NCBI GenBank assembly: GCA_963969495.1
Contig: OZ018326.1
Location: 2,809,444-2,873,443, forward strand
Length of the DNA: 64,000 nucleotides
Source: Ceratothoa steindachneri
Lineage: Eukaryota; Arthropoda; Malacostraca; Isopoda; Cymothoidae
Reading direction: 5' to 3'
Numbering within the stretch: position 1 is the stretch's first letter; every line of letters starts with the position of its first letter. The position numbers and the translations under genes were made by a program. The notes beneath the pieces are model-generated. The model was not told the origin of the DNA and ran no database searches. It saw only the letters and a list, made by a program, of their open reading frames with translations. Below, one piece after another: positions 1 to 11,081 of the stretch.

Positions 1-612
1 TGGATTCACCCCTCAAACAGTCATTGCAACTCGTATTTAAGGACACCTATTTATTGTTCAACAATAATGTGTACCAACAAATTGATGGTGTTCATATGGG
101 TTTCCCCATTGCTCCCATCGCTGTCGACATTTTTATGACAAACATTTTTGATAACTGCCCTCTAAGTTCTCTCCCCTTTATATCGCCGTTTTGTAGATGA
201 CTGCTTCGCCATATTTTTCAGAACAAAGATCAAGAAAACAGATTTTTAGAATATATCGAAGCCCTGCAAACCAACATCAAATACACCGTTGAATTCGAAA
301 AGTATAATGTCCTTCCATTTCTAGACTTATTGATAGATATGTCCGGCAACAAAATGAACAACCAGGTATACTGAAAACCAACCTTCACTGGCCTAGGACA
401 AATTTTTTTAGTTTCTGCGACCAACACTTTAAAATCAATTATATAAAAACACTTCTTCACCGTGCTTATCTTCTCTCCTTAAAGAATTTAACTTTTTTCA
501 TAATTTCTTCAAAAATAAGTTATTCCAGTAATTTATAAGAAAAGATACTTAAGAAATTCTTAAACCAACAATATGAGCCTAGTTACGTATTAGCACAGTC
601 CTCAAAACTCAC
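1..612 (+). pseudogene. Penelope-like element 1, reverse transcriptase fragment
   Basis: Conceptual translation in two frames gives a Penelope-type RT: a DGVHMGFPIAP block near 85-120, then after one frameshift YRRFVDDCFAIF (about 185-222) carrying the catalytic VDD, then LPFLDLLI and a KPTFTGLG block near 375-410. An in-frame stop and the frameshift show it is dead. The 5' end lies outside the window. The RT is cut off near 612 by a minus-strand LINE, and the matching GIY-YIG half resumes at about 5170, so both pieces belong to one element. Penelope-like enzymes copy their RNA at nicks or telomere-like ends; that role is family knowledge, not visible here. Confidence 0.8.
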
Positions 613-1649
613 TCTATGTATGGTTCTGGTGGCGACCCCGGCCCCTGCCTGACAGTCGGTCAGGGACTCTCACACCTATTCCAAGTCCCACCCCAGCTCC
701 CCGGACCATCACAGAAGCAGACTCGCGCCTCCCGGGGTCTCTCCCAGAGATCCACTGGGCCCAGGTCTGTGTGTATCTGTGGCAGTTGAAGAGATGTGTG
801 GTGGTGTGTATATGTGTTAAGCATTTGGGTCAGTTTAGTGTTGTATGGGTGGTGGGAGATATTTTGTGCATGTATGACGTGAGTAGGGGTGATTTGTTTG
901 TTCGTATCTGTGCTAGTGTTCTTCTGATCTGCTTTGTAAGTGTTTGTTCTCAGTTGTGTATGATTGGAGTTGATGCACTTAATATTTTGTTGTGGGTTCT
1001 GTTTGTCAAGTATTGTTGTATGATCTGAGATTGAATCGTTTTCTTATTTGCTTGATTGTGTCTTTCGTTTTTGTGTTAGGGTCTGTGTCTAAGTTGGTGG
1101 TGTAGTTGTTGTTGATATCAAAAATGGTATATTTTTTGTGTCGGTGATTGGGAGGTTGTCTGGTGATGTGGTGGAAATGATTTGGAAGTTGTGATGCATG
1201 TAGTTTTAGGTGATTTTTTATTGCTATATTGTTTGTCTAGTCGTGTAGATGTTGGGTGTTTGTTTCAAGAGTGCATCCTGTGGCAGTGCGGAAGGCTGTG
1301 TTTTGTATTGTCTGTAGATTTTTGGTGTTGGCATCTAAAATGATTGGAGAGCAGATTGTGTTGGCATATTCTATTTTTGGTCTTGTGATTGTCTTGTATG
1401 TGTTAATGAGCGTTTCCTTAGTTTTACCCCAGTGTGTAGTTGTGAGTGCCTTGATGACTGTGTTTTTGTGGCCTTGACTATTTTGTTTTGTATGTGTTTT
1501 TGGGATGTGGTGGGTAGAGGTATATTCTATATGTTTATATTTAGAGTTGTGTTGTATTCTGGAAGGGTCTAGAGTGAAGAGTGTTCATTGTTTTGGTGGC
1601 GTTTAGCTTTAGTGAGTTTTCTATTGTGCATGTGTGTATTTGGTTGAGG

Positions 1650-3000
1650 TAAGGTTGTATCTCTTTTGCAGTGGCTTCTGGTTTGGTGTGTGATGAGAGT
1701 ATTGTGATGTCGTCTGCTTAGGTGACAATTTTTACTGTTTGTGGGGCAGTTAGTATATCTGAGGTGTAGATGTTGAAAAGTGTTGGGGAAAGTACTGCTC
1801 CTTGGGGAACTCCGGATTTTGTGTGTCTGTGTTTAGATTTGGTGTTTTGTATTTGGGTGTATTGGAGTTGTCCCTTGATATAGTTTGCTATGCACTTGAT
1901 GAGGGTGGTCAGTATGGTAAGTTTGTGGATCTTGTTGATTAGTTTGTGTAGGTCTAGTCTGCGAATGCTTTGGACATTTCAAGGCCGACTGCTATGATTC
2001 TATGCGGTGGAATTTTCTTATTGAATCCATTTGTGATTATGTTGTTTATTGTGTGTAATGCTGTGTTGGTTGAATGCATGTGTTTGAACCCATGTTTGTG
2101 TGTGTTTTAGGGATGTGGGATGTGGTGTACGGTAGGATTATTTTTTCTAGTGTTTTAGCTATGGGGGAAAGAAGCGCTATTGGTCTGTAGGAGTCTCCTT
2201 TGTCTATGTATTTGTTTGGTTTGGGGATTGGATTCATGTTTGCTACTTTTCATTGTTTAGGTATGCTGTTTGTGTTAATTGGCGAGGTTGTAAGTGTGCG
2301 TGAGGAGATTTATGGCATTTTGACCTAGGTGTTTGAGGTGTTTGAGGTGTTTGATGTTATGTCATCCGGGCCGTTGAAGTTGTGGTCTCTTGCTTGTTTT
2401 ATGCTTCTAATGGTCTGTTCTGTTGTGGTTGTGAATTGTGGGTTGGGGAAGTTATTTGTAAGTTTGTCTAATTTCTTGTTTTCATTTTTCATTTGGTGTA
2501 TGGTTGTGTTTGTGAATTGTTTGTTGAAGTGTTCTGATTTAGGTATGTGTATTGTGGCTGTGTTGGACTATGTTTGTAAGGCCAGCAATGGTTTCCCAGA
2601 GTTTGTATGCGATGGTTTTCTGGTCACATTGCTGGTCTTGGTAATCGTTCCATAATTCTTGTTTGAGTTTTTGTATGGCACGATCTATTTATTTGTTTTG
2701 TTCTATAATGTTGGGGTCTGATGCGTTTGTTTACTAATGTTGTTCCGTTCTGCTATGAGTTTTCTGGTTGGTTCAGGGATTAGTTTGTGTGTGTTGTGTA
2801 TTTTTACGCGTGGGATGTTGTGTTTGTCTGCTTGTAAGATAGTATTAGTTAGTATTTTGTTTGCCAAGTGAGCATCTTTGGGGAGTTGGATGTTAGAGAG
2901 TACTTGTTCAATTTCTTTGGTGTATTCTATCCAGTTTGCCTTGTCATAATTTGTGTATGTTTTGAGGTTTTGTTGTAGACTGTGATAGAACGAGTTGAAG
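1650..3000 (-). pseudogene. LINE reverse transcriptase, degraded
   Basis: The complement translates to IPKPNK, SYRPIALLSPIAKTLEKI (2237-2120 region) and GVPQGAVLSPTLFNIYTSDI (about 1835-1770), then a damaged catalytic box in which ADDITI is preceded by a stop (about 1725-1690). These are RT motifs of Jockey-superfamily LINEs. Upstream, 3000-2300 encodes a frame-interrupted region reading YDKANWIEYTKEIEQVL, typical of the linker between endonuclease and RT. Plus-strand open frames across this interval are shadows of the skewed base composition. Confidence 0.75.
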
Positions 3001-3026
3001 CTGCGTTAATTTCAACTTCTATCACA
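2981..3026. repeat. Foldback hairpin at the nested-insert junction
   Basis: TGTGATAGAA (2981-2990) pairs with TTCTATCACA (3017-3026), and inside it GTTGAA (2994-2999) pairs with TTCAAC (3011-3016), with a three-base bulge. The left arm reads as LINE coding sequence, so the right arm looks like an inverted copy of the flank made at the insertion edge. Confidence 0.6.
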
Positions 3027-4289
3027 TATTATTTAAAACCATGATGGGCCCACGTGCATCTTCGTTTCGAAGCTTGGCGCCTTATCACAGCCACGGGATG
3101 TCAATGTTTAAACAAGGGGGTTATCGTCCGCCCGTTCTTCCCCATACGCCGACCTCGCCAGATTGAGTTAAGCTTTTGGGCAGATAAGGCATTGTTCTCT
3201 GGCTCGGCTGTGCGTTCCCTCGAAGCTCCCAGTCCATTGTCCCCCACGCCGAGGAGATGCCCTGGCTATTTATATGGAAACTTTACCACTAAGATCAGAT
3301 TAGAGATCCAGATTTTCGTCGCGAAACATCACCACGACCCTCTCCCTCTTTGTGCGCCAAGGGACCTCGACCTCGAGATTCACCATCACTGTCCAGAAGG
3401 AGGACAAAAATCCCTTGAGTGTCAAAGTTCGAGCCTTTGCGACGCCGAGTCCAAAAGGCTTCCCCCTTGTTGTTCACAGGAGAACAGCATTAGAACAGCC
3501 ATTGTTCGTTCGAGCCCCGTTAACAAGAAACGGTTCTCACCCTTCCCCGTTGTTGTTCAAAGGAGAACAGCATTAGAACAGCAATTGTTCTTTTGAGCCC
3601 TTCGCCAAGAAACGGTTATCACCCTTCCCTCCGTTGTTCAGAGGAGAACAACATTAGAACAGCCATTGTTCTTGAGCCCGCAGACAAGAGACGGTTCTCA
3701 CCCTTCCCCTGTTGTTCAGAAGAGAATAACTTAGAACACCCAGTGTTCTTAACGCCGTTCGTCGAGAAACGGTTCTCTTTCCCAAGACGCCACGTTAGGA
3801 TCCTTTTATCCCCCCCCCCTTGGGCTGGAACTCGCCAGCGGACCGAAAATTCCTTCACGTCGACTTCCTCTGCACCACTAGTATAAAATTACGTAAGCCG
3901 AACGTTACCTTTGAGTATTTAACCCTTTTGTCAATTCTATCCTGTGTTTTAAATGGTTTAGCGAACCATCCCATCTCTTTAACTTTATATTTGTTTTACC
4001 TTTTTAAATCTTTTAACCCTCGGATTAGCCCGAGTCTCCAAGACCCTTCCCATTCTGTGTTTATGTCAATATTTTTCATCTTGTGTTTGTTAATAGTTAT
4101 TATTAATAAAACTCTATTTTATTAATGATAGCAATATTATTATCCTTGAGCTCAGTTCCACTTCTTAAGCATATCGAAGATACATAATATCGGCCGCCAG
4201 ACATTAACGCACTCTAAAGATAATTAAGGAAGTTCCCTCAACGAATAGAGATATATGGTATATCGTCGAGGGCCATTCTACGACATAGA
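3011..4289. mobile_element. Nested LTR-like insertion of unresolved class
   Basis: This segment separates the endonuclease and RT halves of the surrounding minus-strand LINE and has a balanced composition quite unlike its G/T-rich host. It contains a TATA-like CTATTTATATGG near 3267-3278, a tandem repeat block (3464-3790) and an AATAAA near 4105, with no coding domain. That arrangement resembles a solo LTR. I could not find TG...CA termini or a flanking duplication, so a non-autonomous DNA element is also possible. TGCGTTAAT at 3002-3010 recurs inverted at 4203-4211, which may be chance. Confidence 0.45.
3464..3790 (+). repeat. Four-copy tandem repeat, about 77-82 bp unit
   Basis: Four imperfect units share GTTGTTCA, GGAGAACA, TTAGAACA, TTGTTCTTGAGCCC and AGAAACGGTTCTCACCCTTCC. 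They lie inside the LTR-like insertion, downstream of its TATA-like box. The alternating GAACA and TGTTC words give each unit internal dyad symmetry. Confidence 0.8.
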
Positions 4290-5120
4290 CTGAAGTTTGT
4301 TTTTGTGTTAAATGTAATTAAGAAGGGGAGATGGCCAGAGAAAAGAGCGTGTATCGTGCTCTAGGTGAGGTTTCTGTGTAGTGTGTTTGTGGCCGTGGTG
4401 ATGACTGGCGAAGTGGGTTGTTTGTTTTGGGGTGTGGGCGTATGCGGGTTGGTGTATCTGTTTTTATGGTTAAGTGATTTGAGTTTTAGATGATGTTGCG
4501 ATGAGTTCTCCTCTCTGGTTTTCTGTGTTGAGTTCCAAAGTTTTGAGTGTAAGTTGATGTCCCCTTTGATTATCGAGTTAGTGAGAGTAGTTGTGTGGGT
4601 AAAAAGAGTTTATGTCTGCATCTTCATTTGGGTCATTGGGGTTCGTGGTAGCTCTGGATGGTATGTAGAGGTTTGTAAGGTATAAGTGCTTAGTTTTTCT
4701 TAGATGAATTTTGGTGATCTGTGCTTCAGTTTTTTGTTTGTTTTTTTGGAAGGGGATCTGTGTATAGGTGATGTTGATTCTGATCTATGTGATGAGGTCT
4801 TCTCCATCTTTGTGTTTTCTGTTGGTTCTGATAGATGTGTAGTGTGTGATTTGAGGGTTTTTCTGTTTTTCCGTGAGTTTCGTTTCTTGGATGGCGATTA
4901 TGTCTATTTCCTCTTTGTTGTGAGGTGCTGGAGTTATGTAGTTTTCTTGTTCAGTCCTTTTATGTTATTTTCAGATGCTTGTTTTATTTGTTTCGTTTCT
5001 TTAATTGTCTCGGGGTTTGTGATGTTTGTAGGAGTGTGGGTTGTGATTTTGTTGGTTTTGGTTGGTTGTGCTTGGTGCTTTGGGCACATCCAGTGGTTTT
5101 GTATTGTTTGATTTTAGTAT
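4290..5120 (-). pseudogene. LINE apurinic-like endonuclease, degraded
   Basis: The complement encodes EIDIIAIQETKLTEK (about 4925-4870), the catalytic-glutamate box of APE-type LINE endonucleases; NLYIPSR (about 4680); and GDINLHSKLW (about 4570-4540), corresponding to the GDFNAHHxLW box. Frames shift between these motifs. In this family the domain nicks the target DNA to prime reverse transcription. It precedes the RT half at 1650-3000 on the same strand, with the LTR-like insert between. Confidence 0.75.
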
Positions 5121-5169
5121 TTATGCATTTGAGACGTACCCAGTGTTGTGGTGTTGTAGCACTTAGGGG

Positions 5170-5640
5170 TGTTTTTTCAACATTTTCTTTTCTATATTCA
5201 ATTTGAAATCATTTTCACCAATAATTTATCGATTGGTTCAATATATTTTAATGTAAAGGACGCACTTCCTCGGAATTTGCGTAGTTGCCTGGTATATCAG
5301 TTCATTTGTCCTCACTGTAATCGAGGCTCGTATATAGGCAGCACCATTCTTTCTCTTGAGGCCAGGGTGTATTCTTACTTAACTATTAGTAATAGGACTG
5401 GCCAACCTATGAACCATAAAGAAACATCAGCAATAAGATCTCATTTTACTATGTAAATCTGATGTCATTCCTGAAAACTTTAAATTTCATTAAAAATGTA
5501 ACAATGAGATTTACCTTTGTATTTTAGAGTCCATATATCTTAAAATACTAAAGCCGTCCCTTAACAACGAGACACAAGTGTGGTTCCACTCCTCTTAGTT
5601 ACTACTCCTCCAAGCACAGCGATTTCTTCCTGCCTACATT
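5170..5640 (+). pseudogene. Penelope-like element 1, GIY-YIG endonuclease half
   Basis: The translation reads FTNNLSIGSIYFNVKDALP, then LVYQFICPHCNRGSYIGST (about 5292-5350), a GIY-YIG motif with the CX2C typical of Penelope endonucleases, then RTGQP and SAIRSH. After a stop at 5454 a shifted frame continues with an ILES..LKILKPSLN-like tail to about 5600. This is the C-terminal continuation of the RT fragment at 1-612. Frameshifts and stops make it inactive. Confidence 0.82.
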
Positions 5641-5830
5641 CCTTAAAATATTCAGTTGAGTTTTTATAACAGTTCAAACAGGTAGGTTACATACCCGGCC
5701 CCATTTTCTTCCCAGTCTTATCCCCCATTTAAATAATCTTTTGTCTATCTAATTTGAATTTTACTTATGCCAATAAAAAATGTTAGAATTAAAAAAATTA
5801 AAAAATTCTTTATAATTATCTCTGTCAGAC

Positions 5831-5862
5831 CTGATGGTTGGCATGGAGCCTGAAACGTTGTC
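5831..5862 (+). ncRNA. Hammerhead-ribozyme-like motif of Penelope-like element 1
   Basis: CTGATGG, a GGC/GCC stem with an ATGGA loop, then GAAAC and a GTTGTC stretch lie 0.2 kb downstream of the nuclease. This matches the CUGANGA-stem II-GAAA-UH layout of the minimal hammerheads known in Penelope-like terminal repeats. A9 is G here and stem I is weak, so the copy is probably degenerate. Confidence 0.5.
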
Positions 5863-5879
5863 ATTAAGGAATCAGTATA

Positions 5880-6312
5880 ATAGAAACTACTCTCTTTCTG
5901 GTCCTTTGATTCATTATTACGATTAAATTATCTTTTACTAGAAGAAACTAATTTCAATATACATATATATAAAAATATCCTTAACTCTATAATTTAACTT
6001 GGTGAATTTTTGAGATTTTTGAAAATGTCTTTTTTGCTTAGTGGACAAGTAACCTTTCATTTTTTTGAGTTTAGGTTTATTTGAAACTTTTATTCGCAGC
6101 GCTGTTTTTATGTATGTTTCGAGTTTTATCAAAGTTTTTTCTAAGAGTTCAGAAAAATAAATATAATTATCGAATGATTTGGAATGAAAAAACATACAAA
6201 TCGTGAAGTTCAAAAAAATGTAATCAAATTAGGGCTTTGGCGCTTTTTTACTATCATTTCGTATATAAACAAATTTAGATGAAAAAAGAGATCTGACAAA
6301 GGTTTTTCTCAA

Positions 6313-6315
<3 letters not shown>
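5880..6315. other. AT-rich DNA, no gene recognised
   Basis: Past the hammerhead-like motif I see no domain, RNA or repeat boundary up to the (TA)n tract. Confidence 0.6.

Positions 6316-6402
<87 letters not shown>
6316..6402. repeat. (TA)n microsatellite, 87 bp
   Basis: Uninterrupted TA dinucleotides. Tyr-Ile open frames over such tracts are artefacts. Confidence 0.97.
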
Positions 6403-6404
<2 letters not shown>

Positions 6405-6619
6405 TCAAGGAATAAAGACAATATAATAAAGGTGAAATAACTTTTAAAAAAAGTTTCAGGGTATTTATGTCGAAAGAGGTGTTCAGGATGTTAAAATAAA
6501 TAGTCTATAAAGGAGATTCAAAAAAGCGGTTTAGAATAGCAAATAGGCCTTAGGCCAGACGACGAAGGAGTGCCCGTGGAACTAAGTTCTTTCTGTAAGA
6601 ACGAATACGAAGTATGGCT

Positions 6620-6621
<2 letters not shown>

Positions 6622-6674
<53 letters not shown>
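6622..6674. repeat. (TA)n microsatellite, 53 bp
   Basis: Uninterrupted TA dinucleotides, 220 bp from the previous tract. The sequence between the two tracts (6403-6621) shows no recognised feature. Confidence 0.97.
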
Positions 6675-6677
<3 letters not shown>

Positions 6678-6829
6678 AATTTTGTTGAAGACCATTGTGT
6701 ATTTTGCCTTAGTTAATTTCCTTTGGCAACTTTCTCTTTTTCTAACTATCTTTTTTATTCCATCTTTTAGATGGTGGACTACTTGTCCAGTATTCATTTC
6801 TTTTTTTTAAATGAAGCTTATTTATGACC

Positions 6830-7147
6830 TTACGACCTACAAAACTTTCAATAATTCCCGGACTAACATCGGGAGGCCCTTGGCAATTCTATTTTGAAAG
6901 CGAATGTAAAACAACCTCAGAGTTTTTAATTCCTTTAGAATCGGCCGAATATTTATGATGTTATTGTCAAAGCAAGGAAAATTCCTGTCCAACATTGGCA
7001 GGACTTTGGCAATTATATCATTCGAAAGAAATTTAAATCGACCTAAGGCTTTCAAACTTCGTTAGAATCAGCCAAATAGTTAATATCTTATTACAACATA
7101 AATAAAGCAAAACGGGAACTGACCGACCGATGACTGATCGACATAGC
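6830..7147 (-). repeat. Dispersed tandem-repeat element, inverted copy (about two units)
   Basis: The complement matches the plus-strand array at 18268-18850. Both share the unit core ATTCGGCCGATTCTAA, an entry end with GGTCGGTC followed by a CCCGTTTT/CCCTGTTTT block, and an exit end GAATTATTGAAAGTT. Units are about 125 bp. The two copies are too diverged to be recent duplicates. Confidence 0.75.
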
Positions 7148-7960
7148 GAGATGCAAAGTCGCCCGCGAGTAGACTCGACACGACTAAAACGAATGACAAG
7201 ATTATGAATCAATAAAAACACTAAAATCCTTTGGATTTTAATTCAAAACAAAATGAAAAGCATGTGGTTCAAGGAGGAATAATTTGCTAAATTACTAAAA
7301 AACTAGTTGCACAACTCAATTCTTGCAAGGTTATATTTTAAATAAATATTTATCGATTCTATTCATAAAAATATCTACCATAGTGCTTTGGTACACTTTC
7401 CTAGTCGGGCTATTTCAAGTCTGGGATATTTGAACTCAAAAAGAGTTCTGTGCTATCCCGATGTTAAATCTTTTGTTTCTAGATTTAAGGCGTTATCTTT
7501 AGATACTGACCAGATATCGAGCGTAAATATTGAGTCTTAAATTTGCTTATTAAGGCAATTTATTATTTATATAGTTGAATTAGTTGACGAGAAGATGCCA
7601 CTCTTCCACTAAAAAAAATATTTTTTAGCACTTTCTGGCTTTATTCCGACGTTCTATTACCAAATTCTTAAATTTTAGTTTGCTGTTGGATGCTGGACGC
7701 GTTCAATACTAGTATGTAATTTTGCATATATAGAGAACAAAAGTGTAACAATTATGACGAATGAGGTCTTACTTCTGTTTTATATAATGAAATAATTATA
7801 ATCTTTCAAATTGAATGAAAAACGTCTATTTATGTATATAAGATCCTTATTGGATTTTTAGGAAAATGCAGTGCAACTTTTAGGAAAATTTTGGAAAAAT
7901 CGATTTTAAAGTACCTAAGTCCATTTAGCTTTTGAATGTCATTGAAATTTTTCAGCCAAA
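7148..7960. other. AT-rich DNA, no gene recognised
   Basis: Only short chance open frames. No motif, tRNA fold or repeat relation seen. Confidence 0.6.
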
Positions 7961-7964
7961 TTAT

Positions 7965-8650
7965 AATCTCCTATGAAATTATAATTTTCCTTTTTATTAC
8001 CCTAAAATTGTCAATATTGAATTGCATTTGACAATTTTCCGACCAATTTGCTATTTTATCCAAGTCTTCGTGCAAATTTTTGCAGTAACTTATATATATT
8101 ACTCTAGTACCAAGTTTTGGTTCATCAAAACTTTGAAATTTTAAAGAATAAATCGTTTTCAAGAGTATTAAGAAATGTTAAAATGCATTCGTCCGAGACA
8201 GATCCTAAGGAACACTACTAATGACAGATTCTCATGATGAAATTTTTCCTTTGACAAAATCTCTCTCTACGGTTTCCAGCTAATCACTAATACATTTTAG
8301 TACTTTGCTTCTGATTTTGTGTAATTAGCTTTATTAAGTCTTTTCTGTGGTGCGATGTAAAAATACTTTGAAATCCATAAAAAGTACAACAACTGCTTAA
8401 TTTTGGCCAAAATTCGAGATCATTTTGTGAAACAAATCAAACCAATTAGTTAAACTTGAGCGTCGCGCCGAAACCCGAGTTGCGTGCCATTTAGTAAGTT
8501 ATCTAACTCCAGATGCTCCGCTATCCTATCTGTCAAAATAGATTCCAAGAGTTTCCAACGCTCGAAGTGAGAGAGAAAAGGAATAATTTCCATGACTAAA
8601 CCTTATATCTTTTAGAAAAATCGGTGTTGCACCTGCCAACTTCGACTCTT
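7965..8650 (-). pseudogene. CR1/Jockey-like reverse transcriptase relic
   Basis: The complement, read across several frames, gives ILTDRIAEHLELDNLL.GTQLGFR (about 8565-8475), VVVLFMDFK (about 8395-8365, the motif A region), ISDWLETVERDFVKGK (about 8300-8245) and DLDKIANWSENCQMQFNID (about 8080-8015). This is the order expected of a CR1- or Jockey-type RT from the fingers to the thumb. The catalytic ADD box is not preserved and stops are frequent, so it is an old fossil unrelated to the GC-rich LINE family nearby. Confidence 0.65.
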
Positions 8651-10320
8651 TGGATCGATACTATCGCTAATAGACTTTTTAAGAATTGTACGCAGGGCTA
8701 TTAAGTTATTTTTCTAATTCTTTAAGGTGGGTCGGGTATTTTATATCGAGAGATGGTGCTTTAGAAATTTTCATTTTTTGAATAAAAGTAATAAAACGAT
8801 AGAAATATGAGTAATTTCATTGGGAAAAATTTATTATCTTAAATACTAAGAGCGTTCAAGTGAAATATGAAACTTTGGATACTAGATCCGGCAAAGAAAA
8901 AGAAAAATAGAAAATTACACTGCAATTTAATCATTTTTAAGTGCGGATTAATGGGGGGATAAAGGATAAGAGTGAGATTAATTAGCAGGAACAAAGTGCG
9001 ATTATGCTTTAATATTGCCATTTTGTATCTTTTTGTGTTTTCATTCTGTCGTGTAAAGTGACATTTGTAGATAGCAAGCCAAAGTATCTTACACTGATTT
9101 ATCATTACACTTAATATCACCAGTTTCTTGAAATGCGTCTTACTTCTTACTTTTAGGTAAATAAGTTTTGCAAAAGTCTTTGTTGCTTTTTTTAGTATTT
9201 TGGTTAAAATCTACGGTTATTCTGTTTTAGATTTAATCTGTAATTTCACCAATCTGAAATTCCTTATCAAAGTCGGTCCTTTTCTCTCATTTTTACAGAA
9301 CATTTATCACATTCTGGAAAGTTATTGATGAATTGGTACTTGAGAACTCCAATTAATTAAAGTGTTCAATTTGACTAAGACCGTATTAAGTTAGATAACT
9401 TCCTTCAGAAGCTGGTTTCCAAAATGCATCGACTTTTATTTTCACTAACATTGATATTGACTTTGCTTTGCTTTGGATAAAGTGAATAGTTAAGTATAAG
9501 CGATATTTTGTATGTATGATGATGAGAAGAAATTAGTAGGGAAATTTGAAGAAAGTTTAAGGATAATATAATGTTGCATAGACGCCAAGAAAACTGGCTA
9601 ATCTTTTTTTTTTGGGGGGGGGGGGGTATTATTATTTTTGAAGTTTTTTTTCGATACGAATACTAGTTGAGGGATTTGTTTTGCTTCCTATCAAGTAAAT
9701 GTTTTTCTTAGTGCTTCTTCCATTATTTGCTTATTCATTTCTGTTCCTGTTTCTTTCCTTTTCTTTACCTTCCTGATGGCCTGGTTTGTTCGTATTGGTC
9801 TTATCATTAAACGCATGTGTATTGAACACCGTTATGTTTCCTTCGAGATAAAAATGTTGCTCTGGAATAAGGCTTCCTCTATATCCTTGAAACAGGGGAG
9901 TATAGCACCATTTATATTTCTCCACTTCTAGTTATTGTATTATTTCTTTTTGTTATCAGTCATTTTTTTTATCTCTGATTTCTCAACGTATTGATATTTA
10001 GGTGTATTGATTTTGCCGTTTCTGGTAACATGCAAGACTAGTCGCGGGTGATTCTACACTGCCCGCGAAACTAACGATAACCCTCAAAATTTGTATTATT
10101 TTCAATAATATTCACAGACGCATAATTCACTTTCTATTTGTTCTAGCAACATCGTTAGCTTACTTATAACGCTCTGATATGACAGCTTTCTAATGCAATC
10201 AAAAGTTAGTATTGTCGACGTGCGTCAAATTTTTCCGATTTCACAGTTTTTTGCCATTTCACGATTATTTTGTGATTTTTTACAGAAAGTGGTCTAAATA
10301 AATTTTCTTTCTAAGGTGTT
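8651..10320. other. AT-rich DNA, no gene recognised
   Basis: Contains a T-run then G-run tract at about 9606-9627 and chance open frames without recognisable motifs. The end of it (about 10190-10320) may be the 5' flank of the Tc1-like element; I could not delimit a terminal inverted repeat. Confidence 0.55.
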
Positions 10321-10325
10321 CTCAA

Positions 10326-11081
10326 AAAACAACTCGAGGGTGATTGTCGAGAATGATTTCTCTTCATAAATCTGGGAAATCTCAGAGACTGATAGCTAAT
10401 GAATTAAACATAGCCCAAAGTACTATTAATTTATGGGTTTCACGTGATAAAAACAATATTAGCCCATCTACGCCAGTTCCTAAAAAACAATCTGGCAGAC
10501 CTAGAAAAGCCAAATTTGCGTACAGACATGTTTATGAAACGTTTAGTAGTGAATAATCCAACAATAACTGCGAAAGGACTAAAATTTAAAAAAAATAATT
10601 TAAGATATGTTTCTAAACGAGCGGCCACAAAAAAAAACACGGATTACCATCGCGCCATGCTCCAAGTAACCATTCATTAATGATAAAAGGCGTAACAGAG
10701 GTGTCACATTTTCGAAAAAATACATTCATTGCACTGTTGAGAAGTAATAAAAATATTTATTAATCGATGATTGAATATTTTTAACATTGAGATGGTCTCC
10801 TAAAAAGATTTATCAGCCCATTGACTCGAATAGAATGGACCATAAATACATCCAAAACACAAGAACACCTCCCTAATTGTAATGTTTCAGGGTTGTTTCA
10901 ATTTCCAAGGGAGAGGAAGCATATATTTCCTTCTTAAGTACACAACTATGAATGGCGCACGGTATTTAGCAGTTACATGAGAAAGTTCCGGTGGTAATGA
11001 CAATCTATGAGACAGAAACATTCAAGCATGATGGGGCACCTTGTCACAAGGCTAAAATGGTGACAAATTGGCTTACTGACA
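10326..11081 (+). pseudogene. Tc1/mariner-like transposase, 5' portion
   Basis: ISLHKSGKSQRLIANELNI (10352-10410) is the first paired-like helix-turn-helix of Tc1-type transposases. It is followed by SGRPRK, then in a shifted frame RTDMFMKR, VNNPTITA. Past a gap, RMDHKYIQN, GCFNFQGRGSIYFL and YTTMNGARYLAV come from the catalytic core. The second catalytic Asp block, TFKHDGAPCHKAKMVTNWLTD, runs up to 11081. Several frameshifts and stops show it was already decaying. Copy A of the LINE inserted after WLTD, and the last part of the transposase resumes at 18040. Confidence 0.85.
11069..11081 (+). repeat. 13-bp target site duplication of copy A, left
   Basis: TGGCTTACTGACA is repeated exactly at 18027-18039 after the poly(A) tail. 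Removing 11082-18039 restores the WLTD-N junction of the Tc1-like transposase. Confidence 0.97.

Larger units (their letters stand above)
613..5165 (-). mobile_element. Minus-strand Jockey-like LINE, inserted in Penelope-like element 1
   Basis: On the minus strand the order is endonuclease (about 5110-4290) then reverse transcriptase (about 3000-1650), followed by a GC-rich stretch (about 620-760) that may be the 3' region. The plus strand is strikingly G/T-rich because the element's sense strand is A/C-rich. It interrupts the Penelope-like RT and GIY-YIG halves and is itself interrupted at about 3011-4289. Multiple stops and frameshifts make it inactive. I could not identify a clean target duplication, so both ends are approximate. 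Confidence 0.7.

Noticed and set aside
771..2655. Plus-strand hydrophobic open frames (Val/Leu/Cys/Phe-rich) at 771-1028, 1256-1477 and 2329-2655
   Set aside because: They are complements of an A/C-rich LINE read on the minus strand; the RT motifs on that strand explain the composition.
3464..3790. CRISPR-like array from the spaced repeats
   Set aside because: The repeats are contiguous and imperfect with no unique spacers, and the setting is a eukaryotic transposon.
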